A stretch of DNA of 64,000 bases, taken from contig NZ_JBCFZM010000004.1 in assembly GCF_038594605.1 (NCBI RefSeq), positions 144,018-208,017 on the forward strand, written 5' to 3'. Shown one piece after another: positions 52,293 to 61,245 of this stretch. The notes beneath the pieces are model-generated. The model saw only the letters and a list, made by a program, of their open reading frames with translations, did not search any database and had not been told where the DNA came from. Numbering within the stretch: position 1 is the first letter of the stretch; every line of letters starts with the position of its first letter. The stretch is from Alteriqipengyuania bathyomarina_B (GTDB taxonomy: Bacteria > Pseudomonadota > Alphaproteobacteria > Sphingomonadales > Sphingomonadaceae). A program made the translations under genes and the position numbers.

Positions 52293-53003
52293 GTGGCGCA
52301 AGGAAATGACGATTTCGCCACGAAGAAGGGTGGCCATTCCGCCGAGGGGCATCGCGAACGGCTGCGCAAGCGCCTGCTGACGGGCGGAGCAGAGGCGCTC
52401 GCCGATTACGAAGTGCTCGAATATCTGCTGTTCGCTGCGATCCGCCGGGGCGACACCAAGCCGATCGCCAAGGCGCTGCTCGCCCGCTTCGGATCGCTGG
52501 CACGCGTGCTGGAGGCCGAGCCTGCGGCGCTCGCCAAGTCGCCCGGCATGGGCGAAGCGAGTGCGGCCGCGCTCAAGGCGGTGGCGCTGGCGGCACGGCG
52601 CATGACCCGCAGCGAGGTGGCGGAAAAGCCGGTGATCGCGAACTGGCATGCGCTGATCGACTACCTCACCACCGACATGGCGAACCTGACGGTTGAACGC
52701 GTGCGGGTGTTGTACCTCGATACGCGCAACCGGCTGGTACAGGATCATCACGTGGGCGACGGATCGCTGGACGAAGCGGCGATCCATCCGCGCGAGGTGA
52801 TCCGGCGCGGGCTCGACCTCGGCGCGGCGGCGCTGATCCTCGTCCACAACCACCCCAGCGGCAGCCCCGAGCCCAGCCGCGCCGACATTGCGGTCCCCCA
52901 TCGCATCGCCGAAGCCGGGCGGCTGCTCGGCATCGGCGTGCACGACCATGTCATCATCGGCCAGGGCCGCCATGTCAGCCTGAAGGCGAAGGGCTTGATC
53001 TAG
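52293..53003 (+). CDS. radC: RadC family JAB-domain protein
   Basis: This 236-residue protein has N-terminal helix-hairpin-helix features (LAKSPGMGEASAAALKAV) and the JAMM metal motif LVHNHPSGSPEPSRAD in the C-terminal half. Despite the name the family's part in DNA repair is disputed. No ATG lies in frame; the GTG at 52293 is chosen, and another GTG at 52269 is possible. The frame is open far upstream, but that part is a shadow of ydbH. It is divergent from ydbH. Confidence 0.9.
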   Translation: MAQGNDDFATKKGGHSAEGHRERLRKRLLTGGAEALADYEVLEYLLFAAIRRGDTKPIAKALLARFGSLARVLEAEPAALAKSPGMGEASAAALKAVALAARRMTRSEVAEKPVIANWHALIDYLTTDMANLTVERVRVLYLDTRNRLVQDHHVGDGSLDEAAIHPREVIRRGLDLGAAALILVHNHPSGSPEPSRADIAVPHRIAEAGRLLGIGVHDHVIIGQGRHVSLKAKGLI

Positions 53004-53059
53004 CGCGTCTCGCCGCTAAGCCGCGCCTGCATCCCCGCCATTCCAATCCGGAGCCCTCC

Positions 53060-54370
53060 ATGGTCCCCCGCTACGCCCGCCCCGAAATGACCGCCCTGTG
53101 GGAGCCGGAGGCGAAATATCGCATCTGGTTCGAGATCGAGGCACATGCGACCCAAAAGCTCGCCGATCTGGGCGTGGTGCCCGAGAGTGCCGCGAAGGCG
53201 CTGTGGGACTGGTGGGAGACGAATCCCACTATCGACGTCGAGGCGATCGACGCGATCGAGGCGGTGACCAAGCACGACGTGATCGCCTTCCTCACCTGGG
53301 TGGCAGAGCATGTCGGCGAGGAAGCGCGTTTCATGCACCAGGGCATGACCAGTTCGGACGTGCTCGACACGACCCTCTCGGTCCAGCTGGTCCGCGCGAC
53401 CGATATCCTGCTGGCCGACATGGACGGCCTGCTCAAAGCGCTCAAGCGCCGGGCAGAGGAACACAAGTTCACGCCCACCATCGGGCGCAGCCACGGCATC
53501 CACGCCGAACCCGTCACCTTCGGGCTCAAGCTGGCGCAGGCCTACGCCGAGTTCGACCGGTGCCGCGCGCGCCTGTGGGATGCACGCACCGAAATCGCGA
53601 CCTGCGCCATTTCGGGCGCGGTCGGCACCTTCGCCAATATCTCCCCTGATGTGGAAGCCTATGTGGCGGACAAATTGGGACTGGTCCCAGAACCGGTCAG
53701 CACGCAGGTGATCCCACGCGATCGCCACGCAATGTATTTCGCCACGCTGGCGGTGATCGCCGGGTCGATCGAGCGGCTGGCGGTGGAAATCCGCCACCTG
53801 CAGCGCACCGAGGTGCTGGAAGCGGAAGAGTTCTTCTCCAAGGGGCAGAAGGGTTCGTCGGCCATGCCGCACAAGCGCAACCCCGTGCTGACCGAGAACC
53901 TGACCGGCCAGGCGCGCATGATCCGCGCCTATGCCCTGCCCGCGCTCGAAAACGTCGCCCTGTGGCACGAGCGCGACATCAGCCATTCCAGCGTCGAACG
54001 CTTCATCGGCCCCGACGCGACCATCACGCTCGACTTCGCGCTCGCCCGCCTCACCGGCGTGGTCGACAAGCTGCTCGTGTACCCCGAGCGGATGGAGGCC
54101 AACATGAACCGCATGGGCGGCCTGATCCACTCACAGCGCGTACTGCTGGCGCTGACCCAGAACGGCGTCAGCCGCGAGGATGCCTATGCCATCGTCCAGC
54201 GCAACGCGATGAAGGTGTGGGGCAGCGACGGGCAGCTGCAGCTGCTCGACCTGCTCAAGCAGGACGAGGATGTCGCGAAGGCACTGTCCGAAAATGACCT
54301 GACCGCTCTGTTCGACCTCGACTATCACCTGAAACACGTCGAAACGATCTTCGCCCGCGTCTTCGGGTGA
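53060..54370 (+). CDS. purB: Adenylosuccinate lyase
   Basis: This 436-residue enzyme of the fumarase superfamily acts twice in purine synthesis, releasing fumarate from SAICAR and adenylosuccinate. It has MVPRYARPEMTALW, FMHQGMTSSDVLDT, GRSHGIHAEPVTFGLK and the signature KGSSAMPHKRNPVLTENL. The length is normal. GGAG precedes the ATG. It follows radC by 56 bases. Confidence 0.97.
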   Translation: MVPRYARPEMTALWEPEAKYRIWFEIEAHATQKLADLGVVPESAAKALWDWWETNPTIDVEAIDAIEAVTKHDVIAFLTWVAEHVGEEARFMHQGMTSSDVLDTTLSVQLVRATDILLADMDGLLKALKRRAEEHKFTPTIGRSHGIHAEPVTFGLKLAQAYAEFDRCRARLWDARTEIATCAISGAVGTFANISPDVEAYVADKLGLVPEPVSTQVIPRDRHAMYFATLAVIAGSIERLAVEIRHLQRTEVLEAEEFFSKGQKGSSAMPHKRNPVLTENLTGQARMIRAYALPALENVALWHERDISHSSVERFIGPDATITLDFALARLTGVVDKLLVYPERMEANMNRMGGLIHSQRVLLALTQNGVSREDAYAIVQRNAMKVWGSDGQLQLLDLLKQDEDVAKALSENDLTALFDLDYHLKHVETIFARVFG

Positions 54371-54458
54371 CCGGCGGTTCGCCCGCGAGGCTCCGGCTGG
54401 ACGGGCGTGGCGGGGCGGTTTAGGCTTTGAGCAAGGCGTATTCGGGGGAATTTTGGCA

Positions 54459-54920
54459 ATGCAGATTATTCGGACAATCATCTGGGTCCTGATCCTCGTC
54501 GGCGTGCTCCTCTTCTCGTTCTTCAACTGGAGCGATGTCGAGGTGACGATCTGGGACAACCTGGTGCTCGAAACCAAGGTGCCCGCGCTGGTCATCATTT
54601 CCTTCCTGCTCGGCTTCCTGCCGACATGGCTCTATGCGCGCGGCGTCATCTGGAGCCTCAATCGCAAGATCCGCAGCCTCGAGATCGCGGCCAAGGCAAG
54701 CTCGGTCTCCGCCGCCGCGCGCGAAAGCGACCGCGAGGAAGCGGCGCGACAGGACGAGTCCCAAACAGAAACAGAGCCCGATGCTGAACCAGAGCCCGAA
54801 ACGCAGGCCGAAGTCGAAGCTCAGGACGAGACCGACGCCCGGCTTACGGCGGACGATTCCGCCACGCCGGTCGACGGTGACGATGCCATCGACACCAGGG
54901 AAAAGTCGGCCACAAAATGA
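54459..54920 (+). CDS. LapA domain (DUF1049) inner-membrane protein
   Basis: The protein has 153 residues and two helices (TIIWVLILVGVLLFSFFNW, VIISFLLGFLPTWLYARGVI) separated by the conserved NWSDVEVTIWDN segment of LapA proteins, which help regulate lipopolysaccharide assembly in enterobacteria. The tail after residue 90 is acidic and low in complexity. The ATG at 54459 is used, with GGGGGA upstream; a TTG two codons earlier is possible. It overlaps pyrF by four bases (ATGA). Confidence 0.85.
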   Translation: MQIIRTIIWVLILVGVLLFSFFNWSDVEVTIWDNLVLETKVPALVIISFLLGFLPTWLYARGVIWSLNRKIRSLEIAAKASSVSAAARESDREEAARQDESQTETEPDAEPEPETQAEVEAQDETDARLTADDSATPVDGDDAIDTREKSATK

Positions 54921-55591
54921 CCAACCCCGTCTATCTCGCCCTCGATCTCCCGCGCGTCGACGCGGCGCGCGCCATCGCCGAAAAGGTCAAGGGCCACATC
55001 GGCGGGATCAAGCTGGGGCTCGAATTCTTCTGCGCGCATGGCCACCACGGGGTCCATGAACTGGCGCAGGTCGGCCTGCCGATCTTCCTCGACCTCAAGC
55101 TCCACGACATTCCCAATACGGTCGCCGGCGCGATGCAGGCGATCCACGTTCTGGAACCGCGGATCGTCACCGTTCATGCTGCGGGCGGACGCGCGATGAT
55201 GGAAGATGCCAAGGCGGCGGCGGGCGAGAACACGAAGGTTGTCGCAGTGACCATGCTCACCAGCCTCGACGAACGCGACCTCGCGCGCACCGGCGTATCG
55301 GGCAGCGCGCACGACCAGGTTCTCCGCCTTGCCGATCTGGCGCAGGACGCCGGTCTCGACGGGATCGTATGCTCGGGCCACGAGGTGGGCGAGGTGCACA
55401 GGCGCTGGAAGCACGGCTTCTTCGTCGTCCCCGGCCTGCGACCCGCTGGGAGCGCGGTCGGCGATCAGAAGCGCGTCGTCACCCCGCGCGCTGCCCGCGA
55501 TGCAGGCGCCAGCGTGCTGGTGATCGGTCGCCCGATCTCGAAGGCCGAAGACCCGCTGGCAGCGGCGCGGGCAATCGAAGAGACACTGTGA
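54917..55591 (+). CDS. pyrF: Orotidine 5'-phosphate decarboxylase
   Basis: This 224-residue barrel enzyme makes UMP from OMP. It has VYLALDLPRVDAA, GGIKLGLEFF, LDLKLHDIPNTV (the active-site Asp-x-Lys-x-x-Asp), VTMLTSL and VIGRPISKAEDP. It overlaps lapA upstream (ATGA) and a lipoprotein gene downstream (GTGA), so the three are likely translated in series. Confidence 0.96.
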   Translation: MTNPVYLALDLPRVDAARAIAEKVKGHIGGIKLGLEFFCAHGHHGVHELAQVGLPIFLDLKLHDIPNTVAGAMQAIHVLEPRIVTVHAAGGRAMMEDAKAAAGENTKVVAVTMLTSLDERDLARTGVSGSAHDQVLRLADLAQDAGLDGIVCSGHEVGEVHRRWKHGFFVVPGLRPAGSAVGDQKRVVTPRAARDAGASVLVIGRPISKAEDPLAAARAIEETL

Positions 55592-56118
55592 GAGCCCTCG
55601 CGTCGCTCTTCGCCATCGCGCTGGCCGGCTGCGCCACTACCGGTGGTTATACCGAGCGCGTGACCCTGATCGACCCGGCGCAGGGCGAACGTGCGACGAC
55701 CACCTGCTCGCGCGCGGGGCCCGAAGACCCGAGCGACTATTTCACGCCCAGCGCGCGCGAAGTCACCGCCATCGAAAGCGCGGCGATGCGGCTGCTGCGC
55801 GACAGCTGGGCCGACTATGAAGCGCTTCTCGCGCAGGCGGCGATGGGCAGCGACGACAGCGCCACTCCCTTCGACTGGCCGGACAATCCCGCGCTCTACG
55901 ATCGCCAGTATATCGGCTATCACGAAGATGGCCGCCGGATGATCTACGGCAGCTATTTCCCCACCGGCTTCCGGCTCGAACCGGGTGAGCCCGTGGTGCT
56001 GTGCGATGGCGGCTTCCGCTTCTTCGGGGTGGAGTTCGACCTGGAGGCCAACAAAGTCCGCCGCTTGGCCTTCGACGGAACGCGCGGCGGCCCGGTCTTC
56101 CCGCCGATCGAACGCTGA
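55588..56118 (+). CDS. Hypothetical lipoprotein
   Basis: The precursor has 176 residues; the signal is short and ends in the lipobox ALAGC. The mature part has two Cys (TTTCSRAG, VVLCDGG) and many aromatic residues (NPALYDRQYIGYHEDGRRM). No family is recognised. The GTG start overlaps the pyrF stop by four bases, which decides it; the frame is open upstream only through pyrF. Confidence 0.7.
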   Translation: MRALASLFAIALAGCATTGGYTERVTLIDPAQGERATTTCSRAGPEDPSDYFTPSAREVTAIESAAMRLLRDSWADYEALLAQAAMGSDDSATPFDWPDNPALYDRQYIGYHEDGRRMIYGSYFPTGFRLEPGEPVVLCDGGFRFFGVEFDLEANKVRRLAFDGTRGGPVFPPIER

Positions 56119-56130
56119 GTTCTTCGCCAG

Positions 56131-56166
56131 CCCAAATCCCGGATGTCGCCCAAATCCCGGATGTCG
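56131..56166. repeat. Perfect tandem duplication of 18 bases
   Basis: CCCAAATCCCGGATGTCG occurs twice head to tail. It lies in the gap of about 190 bases between the lipoprotein gene and the first exported protein gene. The rest of the gap holds no supported gene. Confidence 0.9.
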
Positions 56167-56311
56167 GTTGAACAGCCGTGGCTTCGCGAAGCTCCGGCGT
56201 CCGCTCAATTTGACTATTCCGCACCAACCATGCGACGTTTTGTCGAGGTCGATATCCGCGCCGATCGCGCGCGGACCCGTTCACATCGCGAGTTTTTCAA
56301 GGGAGTGGGCT

Positions 56312-56953
56312 GTGAATGTTCGCAATTTCAAGTACCTGCTTTTGCATGCCCTGGCGGGACTTGTGCTGCTGACGCCATACGGTGCAGCGGGGCAGAATCG
56401 ATCCGTCGGCGGCGAACTGATCGGCCAGGCGCGCGATGCCTTCCGCCATGTTTACGATCGATATGGCGAAGAGGAGCGAAAGACGAATTACGGTGGTTCC
56501 TACACGCTCCGCAATTACCAGATGATCTCATTCAATACGAATACCCGGCTCTGCCGCGCTGCGAATGGTCGGCTGGCGGTTTTCATCGACGGAACGATGG
56601 AGCAGTATCGTCTCAAGGAAACGTTCAACCGCGATGGCAGCAGATGGCCGCGGCCCGGCGACGGGTCCGTCGACTACGAGCCGCGCCTTGAGTTCATCAT
56701 CCCGGTAGACATCACCGCTTCGAACGACACCTATCGCTTCGAATTCGCCACGCAGGATATCGAGCTCAATTGGTACGGCGATCGCCTGGCCTGGGTAGAC
56801 GAGGTCTACGCCGACAATTTCCCGAGCGCGGTGCGCAACAAGAGAGGGGAAGTTTTGTCGATGAACAGTTCCGATAGGGAAAGCTACGCTCGCTCGCCCG
56901 AGGCTTTCACCCGAGAGCTTGCCAATGCCCTGAAACCGTGCGGGGAACGGTAG
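56312..56953 (+). CDS. Exported protein of unknown function (first of two)
   Basis: The precursor has 213 residues and a signal peptide (LLLHALAGLVLLTPYGAAG). The mature part is beta-rich, with LCRAANGRLAVFIDG, LEFIIPVDITASNDTYRFEF and Cys residues near the middle and end. I recognise no family. The GTG at 56312 has AAGGGAG upstream. The following gene is a possible distant sister. GC is somewhat lower than in the neighbours. Confidence 0.65.
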   Translation: MNVRNFKYLLLHALAGLVLLTPYGAAGQNRSVGGELIGQARDAFRHVYDRYGEEERKTNYGGSYTLRNYQMISFNTNTRLCRAANGRLAVFIDGTMEQYRLKETFNRDGSRWPRPGDGSVDYEPRLEFIIPVDITASNDTYRFEFATQDIELNWYGDRLAWVDEVYADNFPSAVRNKRGEVLSMNSSDRESYARSPEAFTRELANALKPCGER

Positions 56954-56993
56954 CCTTCCGGGCCATCCCGAAAGAAACCTGAAGGGGATTTTC

Positions 56994-57611
56994 ATGAAAC
57001 CGATCTTGCCCGCAGCGCTCGCTGCACTGCTCGTTTGCAGTATCGCGCAGCCACAACCCGTATCCGCCCAGCAAACCGTCGACCTGCGCCAGAAGAGCGG
57101 CAAGACCGCGCTCAACCGATGGATGCAGATCTGGTTCGAGGATATCAGCCTCGATCGGATGTCGACGATCAAGCGCAGGCCCGCCGGGGTCATGAATTGC
57201 GACGGCTGCTATTTCGAATCCTGGGAAGGCGTTACCGAGCTGCTGCCCAAGAATGTGAAATTCTGCATGCGCAATTCGCAGCTTCACGTCTCGATGTCGG
57301 GCCGCACGGAAGGCGGATCGCGACAGTACCTCATGCAGAATGGCCGACGGATCACCGCGACGGGGGGCTTGCGCAAACTGGTCTGGGAAGATCGCGGATG
57401 GGACGACTGGCAGGTCGTCATCCCGGTACAAATCCGCCAGAATCAGGGTTCGGCGCGCCTGACGCTGGAAAGCGACCGGCTGCGCACCTGGGGCGTGGAC
57501 AGCGATGAGTTCCGCCGCGCGGTCAGCCGCGCGCGGCCTATCGATGTGAGGCACGTTGCCGGTGTGGGCCTCGTCACCGATAACATGACCGTCTATTCTC
57601 GCTGCCGGTGA
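56994..57611 (+). CDS. Exported protein of unknown function (second of two)
   Basis: The precursor has 205 residues and a signal peptide (ILPAALAALLVCSIAQPQPVSA). The mature part has CDGCYFESWEG, FCMRNSQLHVSMSG and WQVVIPVQIRQNQGSARLTL; the last two resemble stretches of the previous protein in order and spacing. AAGGGG precedes the ATG by seven bases. No family is recognised. trpF follows after 52 bases. Confidence 0.68.
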   Translation: MKPILPAALAALLVCSIAQPQPVSAQQTVDLRQKSGKTALNRWMQIWFEDISLDRMSTIKRRPAGVMNCDGCYFESWEGVTELLPKNVKFCMRNSQLHVSMSGRTEGGSRQYLMQNGRRITATGGLRKLVWEDRGWDDWQVVIPVQIRQNQGSARLTLESDRLRTWGVDSDEFRRAVSRARPIDVRHVAGVGLVTDNMTVYSRCR

Positions 57612-57663
57612 GAAGTCGGCATTCGGCTTTCTTTCGGAATCCGGTCGCTTTAGCGGAAGCCGG

Positions 57664-58305
57664 ATGACGACCGAGGTCAAGATCTGTGGGCTGTCCACGC
57701 CCGACGCGCTGGACGCCGCCGTGGATGCGGGCGCGACGCATGTCGGCCTCGTTCACTTCCCGCCGAGCCCGCGGCACGTCACGCTGGAGGCTGCCACGAA
57801 GCTGCGCGCGCGGGTGCCCGATCATGTGCAGACGGTCGTCCTCGTAGTCGATCCGGATAAGGCGCTGCTCGGCGCGATCGTCGATACCATCCGCCCCGAT
57901 ATCCTCCAGTTCCACGGGCGCGAGGCACCCGAAGCCGTCGCGGCGTCGGGCGCGCAATTCGATGTGGAGACGTGGAAAGCCGTCGGGCTCGGCGATGGTG
58001 CGGCTCTCGATCGGGCGACGACCTACAAGGGCTCCGCCGACCGCCTGCTGTTCGATGCGCCCCCGGCGCTGCTTCCCGGCGGCAATGGCGAGCCGTTCGA
58101 CTGGGCGCTGCTCGACCGGGCCGACATCGGCATGCCCTGGGGGCTGGCAGGAGGACTCACCCCGGACAACGTGGCCAGGGCGATCCAGCGCACCGGCGCG
58201 CCATTGGTCGATGTGTCGAGCGGGGTCGAGAGCGCCCCGGGCGTGAAAGACATCGCCCTGATCCGCGCCTTTTGCGACGCGGCGCGAGACGCTCGATCGC
58301 CCTAG
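57664..58305 (+). CDS. trpF: Phosphoribosylanthranilate isomerase
   Basis: This 213-residue barrel enzyme catalyses the third step of tryptophan synthesis from chorismate. It has VKICGLSTPDALDAAVDAGA (with the catalytic Cys), LVVDPDK, LQFHGREAPE, and PWGLAGGLTPDNVARAI near the phosphate site. It starts the trpF ... trpB ... trpA series, but an outer-membrane gene on the other strand follows. Confidence 0.95.
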   Translation: MTTEVKICGLSTPDALDAAVDAGATHVGLVHFPPSPRHVTLEAATKLRARVPDHVQTVVLVVDPDKALLGAIVDTIRPDILQFHGREAPEAVAASGAQFDVETWKAVGLGDGAALDRATTYKGSADRLLFDAPPALLPGGNGEPFDWALLDRADIGMPWGLAGGLTPDNVARAIQRTGAPLVDVSSGVESAPGVKDIALIRAFCDAARDARSP

Positions 58306-58318
58306 CTGCCGCTCACAG

Positions 58319-58783
58319 TCAGAAGAATGTGCCGATCCCGATGGTCACCGCGTTGCTCTGGTGATGATCCACGAACACGTGGCGGTACTCGGCGGACAGA
58401 TAGGTGCCGCCATGCCCCAGATGATGCTCGTATCCCAGGCCGACATGCGGGCCGTCGCCGTGGTGGGTGAAGGTGTAGCCGCCGTTGACGAACACGCTGC
58501 CCTTCTCGGTCACCGCGGTGCCGAGGCGGCCTGTCAGCGCGAGCTCGACATAGGTGTCGTCGGCGAGGATCTTCTCGCCCGAAACCTCGCCCCCGAGGAA
58601 GGTGTGATCGCCCAGGTCGAAATCGTAACCCGCCGCGATGCCGAGGACGGGATCGGTGTGATCTTCGGTCCACGCGACGCCGCCGCGCAGCTCCGCACGC
58701 GGCCCGCCGGTCGCTTCCCCGGCAAGCGCGGGAGCGGCGGGGAGAGCGACCAGAAGAGCCGAAAACACAGCGCGTTTCTGCAT
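58319..58783 (-). CDS. Small outer-membrane beta-barrel protein
   Basis: The precursor has 154 residues and a signal peptide (AVFSALLVALPAAPALA). The mature protein is a series of alternating strands (AELRGGVAWTEDH, LGIAAGYDFDLGDHTF, YVELALTGRLGTAV, AVTIGIGTFF) that ends in Phe, the C-terminal barrel signature. It is too small for a porin and probably an eight-strand barrel. It lies between trpF and trpB on the opposite strand. Confidence 0.78.
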   Translation of the reverse strand: MQKRAVFSALLVALPAAPALAGEATGGPRAELRGGVAWTEDHTDPVLGIAAGYDFDLGDHTFLGGEVSGEKILADDTYVELALTGRLGTAVTEKGSVFVNGGYTFTHHGDGPHVGLGYEHHLGHGGTYLSAEYRHVFVDHHQSNAVTIGIGTFF

Positions 58784-58953
58784 CGATACATCCTATCAAG
58801 CGGGCGTCCGCGCCCTCGACAGAGCGCTGGCCCGAACCCAAGCCTTACGATGTCCATCATAGGCGGGGGGCACGCGCAGGATCGCGATCCGGCAGGATTT
58901 TTTGATGCACAGGCTCGCGGCGTCGACTCGGCCCTTCATACCCCTTGACCCGC

Positions 58954-59064
58954 CCGCCCTGAGCTTGTCGAAGGGCCGCAGTCATTTTCACCAGCCGCAT
59001 GCGAAGTAAGAGCAGTGGTAGGCCGTGGGCCAGCTGCCGCTTCCGACAGGCTCAGCACGAACGG
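58954..59064. repeat. Palindromic repeat (copy 3 of 3), upstream of trpB
   Basis: The left arm CCGCCCTGAGCTTGTCGAAG and the right arm GCTTCCGACAGGCTCAGCAC are imperfect reverse complements. The arms match copies 1 and 2; the centre is different. The element ends seven bases before the trpB GTG. Confidence 0.82.
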
Positions 59065-59071
59065 ATTTTGC

Positions 59072-60289
59072 GTGACCAACCCCGTGCCCAATTCCTACCG
59101 CAACCAGCCGGACGAGCGCGGCCATTTCGGCGATTTCGGCGGGCGCTATGTCGCCGAAACGCTGATGCCCAACATCCTCGCGCTGGAGCAGGCGTATGAC
59201 GAGGCCAAGAAAGACCCCGCCTTTACCGACCAGTTCGAGAATCTGCTGGAGCATTACGTGGGCCGCCCCAGCCCGCTCTACTTTGCGGAGCGCCTGACCG
59301 AGGCACTGGGCGGTGCGCAGGTGTGGTTCAAGCGCGACGAGCTGAATCATACGGGCGCGCACAAGATCAACAATTGCATCGGGCAGATCCTGCTCGCGCT
59401 GCGCATGGGCAAGACGCGGATCATCGCGGAGACCGGCGCTGGCCAGCACGGCGTCGCCACCGCCACGGTGTGCGCGCGCTTCGGCCTGCCCTGCGTCGTG
59501 TACATGGGCGCCGAGGACGTGCGGCGGCAATCGCCCAACGTGTTCCGGATGAAGCTGCTCGGCGCGGAAATCGTGCCGGTCACCAGCGGGCGCGGCACGC
59601 TGAAGGACGCGATGAACGAGGCGCTGCGCGACTGGGTCGCGAATGTGGACGACACCTTCTACATCATCGGCACCGCCGCCGGCCCGCACCCCTACCCCGC
59701 GATGGTCCGCGACTTCCAGAGCGTGATCGGCACCGAAGCGCGCGCGCAGATGCAAAAGCGGGTGGGCCGCCTGCCCGACCTGCTGGTCGCCTGCATCGGC
59801 GGCGGCTCGAATGCGCTCGGCCTGTTCCACCCGTTTCTCGACGATCCTGACGTGAAGATGCTCGGCGTCGAAGCGGCAGGCCTCGGCCTCGATGGAGACC
59901 AGCACGCCGCCAGCCTGACCGGCGGCGCACCCGGCATCCTCCACGGCAACAAGACCTTCCTGCTGCAGGACGAGGACGGCCAGATCACCGAAGGCCACTC
60001 GATCTCCGCAGGCCTCGACTACCCCGGCATCGGCCCCGAGCATGCCTGGCTGAAAGACATCGGGCGGGTGGAATACACCGCCGTCACCGACGACGAGGCG
60101 CTCGAAGCCTTCCAGCTGCTATGCCGGACCGAGGGGATCATCCCCGCGCTGGAGCCTTCGCATGCCATCGCGGCGGTCGCAAAGCGCGCGAAGGAGATGG
60201 ACAAGGACTCGATCATCCTCGCGAATTTGTGCGGGAGGGGGGATAAGGATATCTTCACCGTGGCGGAGAAGCTCGGGGTGGAGATTTAA
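59072..60289 (+). CDS. trpB: Tryptophan synthase beta subunit
   Basis: This 405-residue PLP enzyme joins indole and serine. It has RGHFGDFGGRYVAETLMP, KRDELNHTGAHKINNCIG (PLP Lys), ETGAGQHGVATATVCA, GGGSNALGLFHPF and EPSHAIAAVAKRA. The GTG at 59072 is used since TNPVPNSYRNQPDE is a normal start; the frame extends upstream only through the repeat. The usual ribosome site is missing because repeat sequence lies close. Confidence 0.96.
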   Translation: MTNPVPNSYRNQPDERGHFGDFGGRYVAETLMPNILALEQAYDEAKKDPAFTDQFENLLEHYVGRPSPLYFAERLTEALGGAQVWFKRDELNHTGAHKINNCIGQILLALRMGKTRIIAETGAGQHGVATATVCARFGLPCVVYMGAEDVRRQSPNVFRMKLLGAEIVPVTSGRGTLKDAMNEALRDWVANVDDTFYIIGTAAGPHPYPAMVRDFQSVIGTEARAQMQKRVGRLPDLLVACIGGGSNALGLFHPFLDDPDVKMLGVEAAGLGLDGDQHAASLTGGAPGILHGNKTFLLQDEDGQITEGHSISAGLDYPGIGPEHAWLKDIGRVEYTAVTDDEALEAFQLLCRTEGIIPALEPSHAIAAVAKRAKEMDKDSIILANLCGRGDKDIFTVAEKLGVEI

Positions 60290-60333
60290 GCGAATTAATT
60301 GGTCGGGAGGCAGGGGGAAGAAACATACGGGTA

Positions 60334-61017
60334 ATGTTGATCGCAGCACTTTCAGTATTGGCTGGGTGTTCTCAACCCCAGGCTGAGCCCCAGAAGTCCG
60401 AATCCGGGCGAGAAGAGGATTTCGATGCTTCGGACGCTGCACTGGCGGTATCGGGGAAGGCGCTCGACGATCATCAAGTGAAATTCGAGGTCGAGACTAC
60501 ACTCCCGTTACCTGTAGAGGTTGTGGCGAGCGTCTCTCTCAAGGGGCAAGCTCCGGAAGATGTTTACCTTGGCCATTCCGAGCGGATGAAGATCGAGGAT
60601 GCCCAATCAACTTTCATCGTGGACACAAGCAAGGCTCAACAGCCCTTGCCCACTGGCGACTATGAAGCTGAGGTCTCCTTCTATCCTCGCTGGGGTGCCG
60701 AGAATGGTAATGCTGCGGCAAAAGCGGCCCCAGAATTGCGGGCAAGTGCGGACGTTTCACTAAAGGGTACGGGTAGCGATCGAGCTGCGGCTGAGCGCAA
60801 GAATGAACTCCAGCGCTGGGTGATGGGCAATCTCGGCATGAACGAGCCATGGAATCGAGAAACCTATGAGGCAAAGCTCGGCAAGGCTGAAAAAGGTCCC
60901 TCGACGATGTCGCACCTACATGATGCCTATTACTTCCCGGATGCTGATATGACCCTGCTCGTCAACCGAGTGAAGAACGAGGTGACAGTCTGGCGCATGG
61001 GGAATGTGACGGAATAA
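60334..61017 (+). CDS. Hypothetical lipoprotein of lower GC, between trpB and trpA
   Basis: The precursor has 227 residues and a very short signal (MLIAALSVLAGC). The mature part has a beta-rich domain (VKFEVETTLPLPVEVVASVSLKG) and a charged C-terminal half (ERKNELQRWVMGNLGMNEPWN, TLLVNRVKNEVTVWRMG). No family is recognised. GC content is markedly lower than that of trpB and trpA, which suggests later arrival. Start assigned to the first ATG; its ribosome site is weak. Confidence 0.68.
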   Translation: MLIAALSVLAGCSQPQAEPQKSESGREEDFDASDAALAVSGKALDDHQVKFEVETTLPLPVEVVASVSLKGQAPEDVYLGHSERMKIEDAQSTFIVDTSKAQQPLPTGDYEAEVSFYPRWGAENGNAAAKAAPELRASADVSLKGTGSDRAAAERKNELQRWVMGNLGMNEPWNRETYEAKLGKAEKGPSTMSHLHDAYYFPDADMTLLVNRVKNEVTVWRMGNVTE

Positions 61018-61042
61018 TCCCTTATGAAGATTTGAAACTCAC

Positions 61043-61151
61043 TCGTCATTGCGAGGAGCCTGAAAGGCGACGCGGCAATCCAGATTGAGAGCTTGCCGCA
61101 AAACGCTAATGTCGGGTGCTGGATTGCTTCGCCTGCGGCTCGCGATGACGA
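61043..61151. repeat. Palindromic repeat with CGTCATTGCGAGG arm
   Basis: TCGTCATTGCGAGGAGCC...GCAATCCAG on the left pairs with CTGGATTGCTTCGCC...CTCGCGATGACGA on the right over about 110 bases. This is a widespread alphaproteobacterial repeat type. It follows the lipoprotein gene in the trpB-trpA gap. Confidence 0.82.
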
Positions 61152-61160
61152 TAACCTCCC

Positions 61161-61192
61161 CGTCACCCCGGACTTGATCCGGGGTCCCGCTT
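61161..61192. repeat. Single arm of the CGTCACCCCGG repeat
   Basis: CGTCACCCCGGACTTGATCC and GGGGTCCCGCTT form one arm of the complete element at 61942-62028, here without the opposite arm. Confidence 0.75.
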
Positions 61193-61245
61193 ACTCCAGC
61201 GTGGCGTGAGGCGTTCTTCGCCGCCGACGCATTCGGAGTAGCAGT

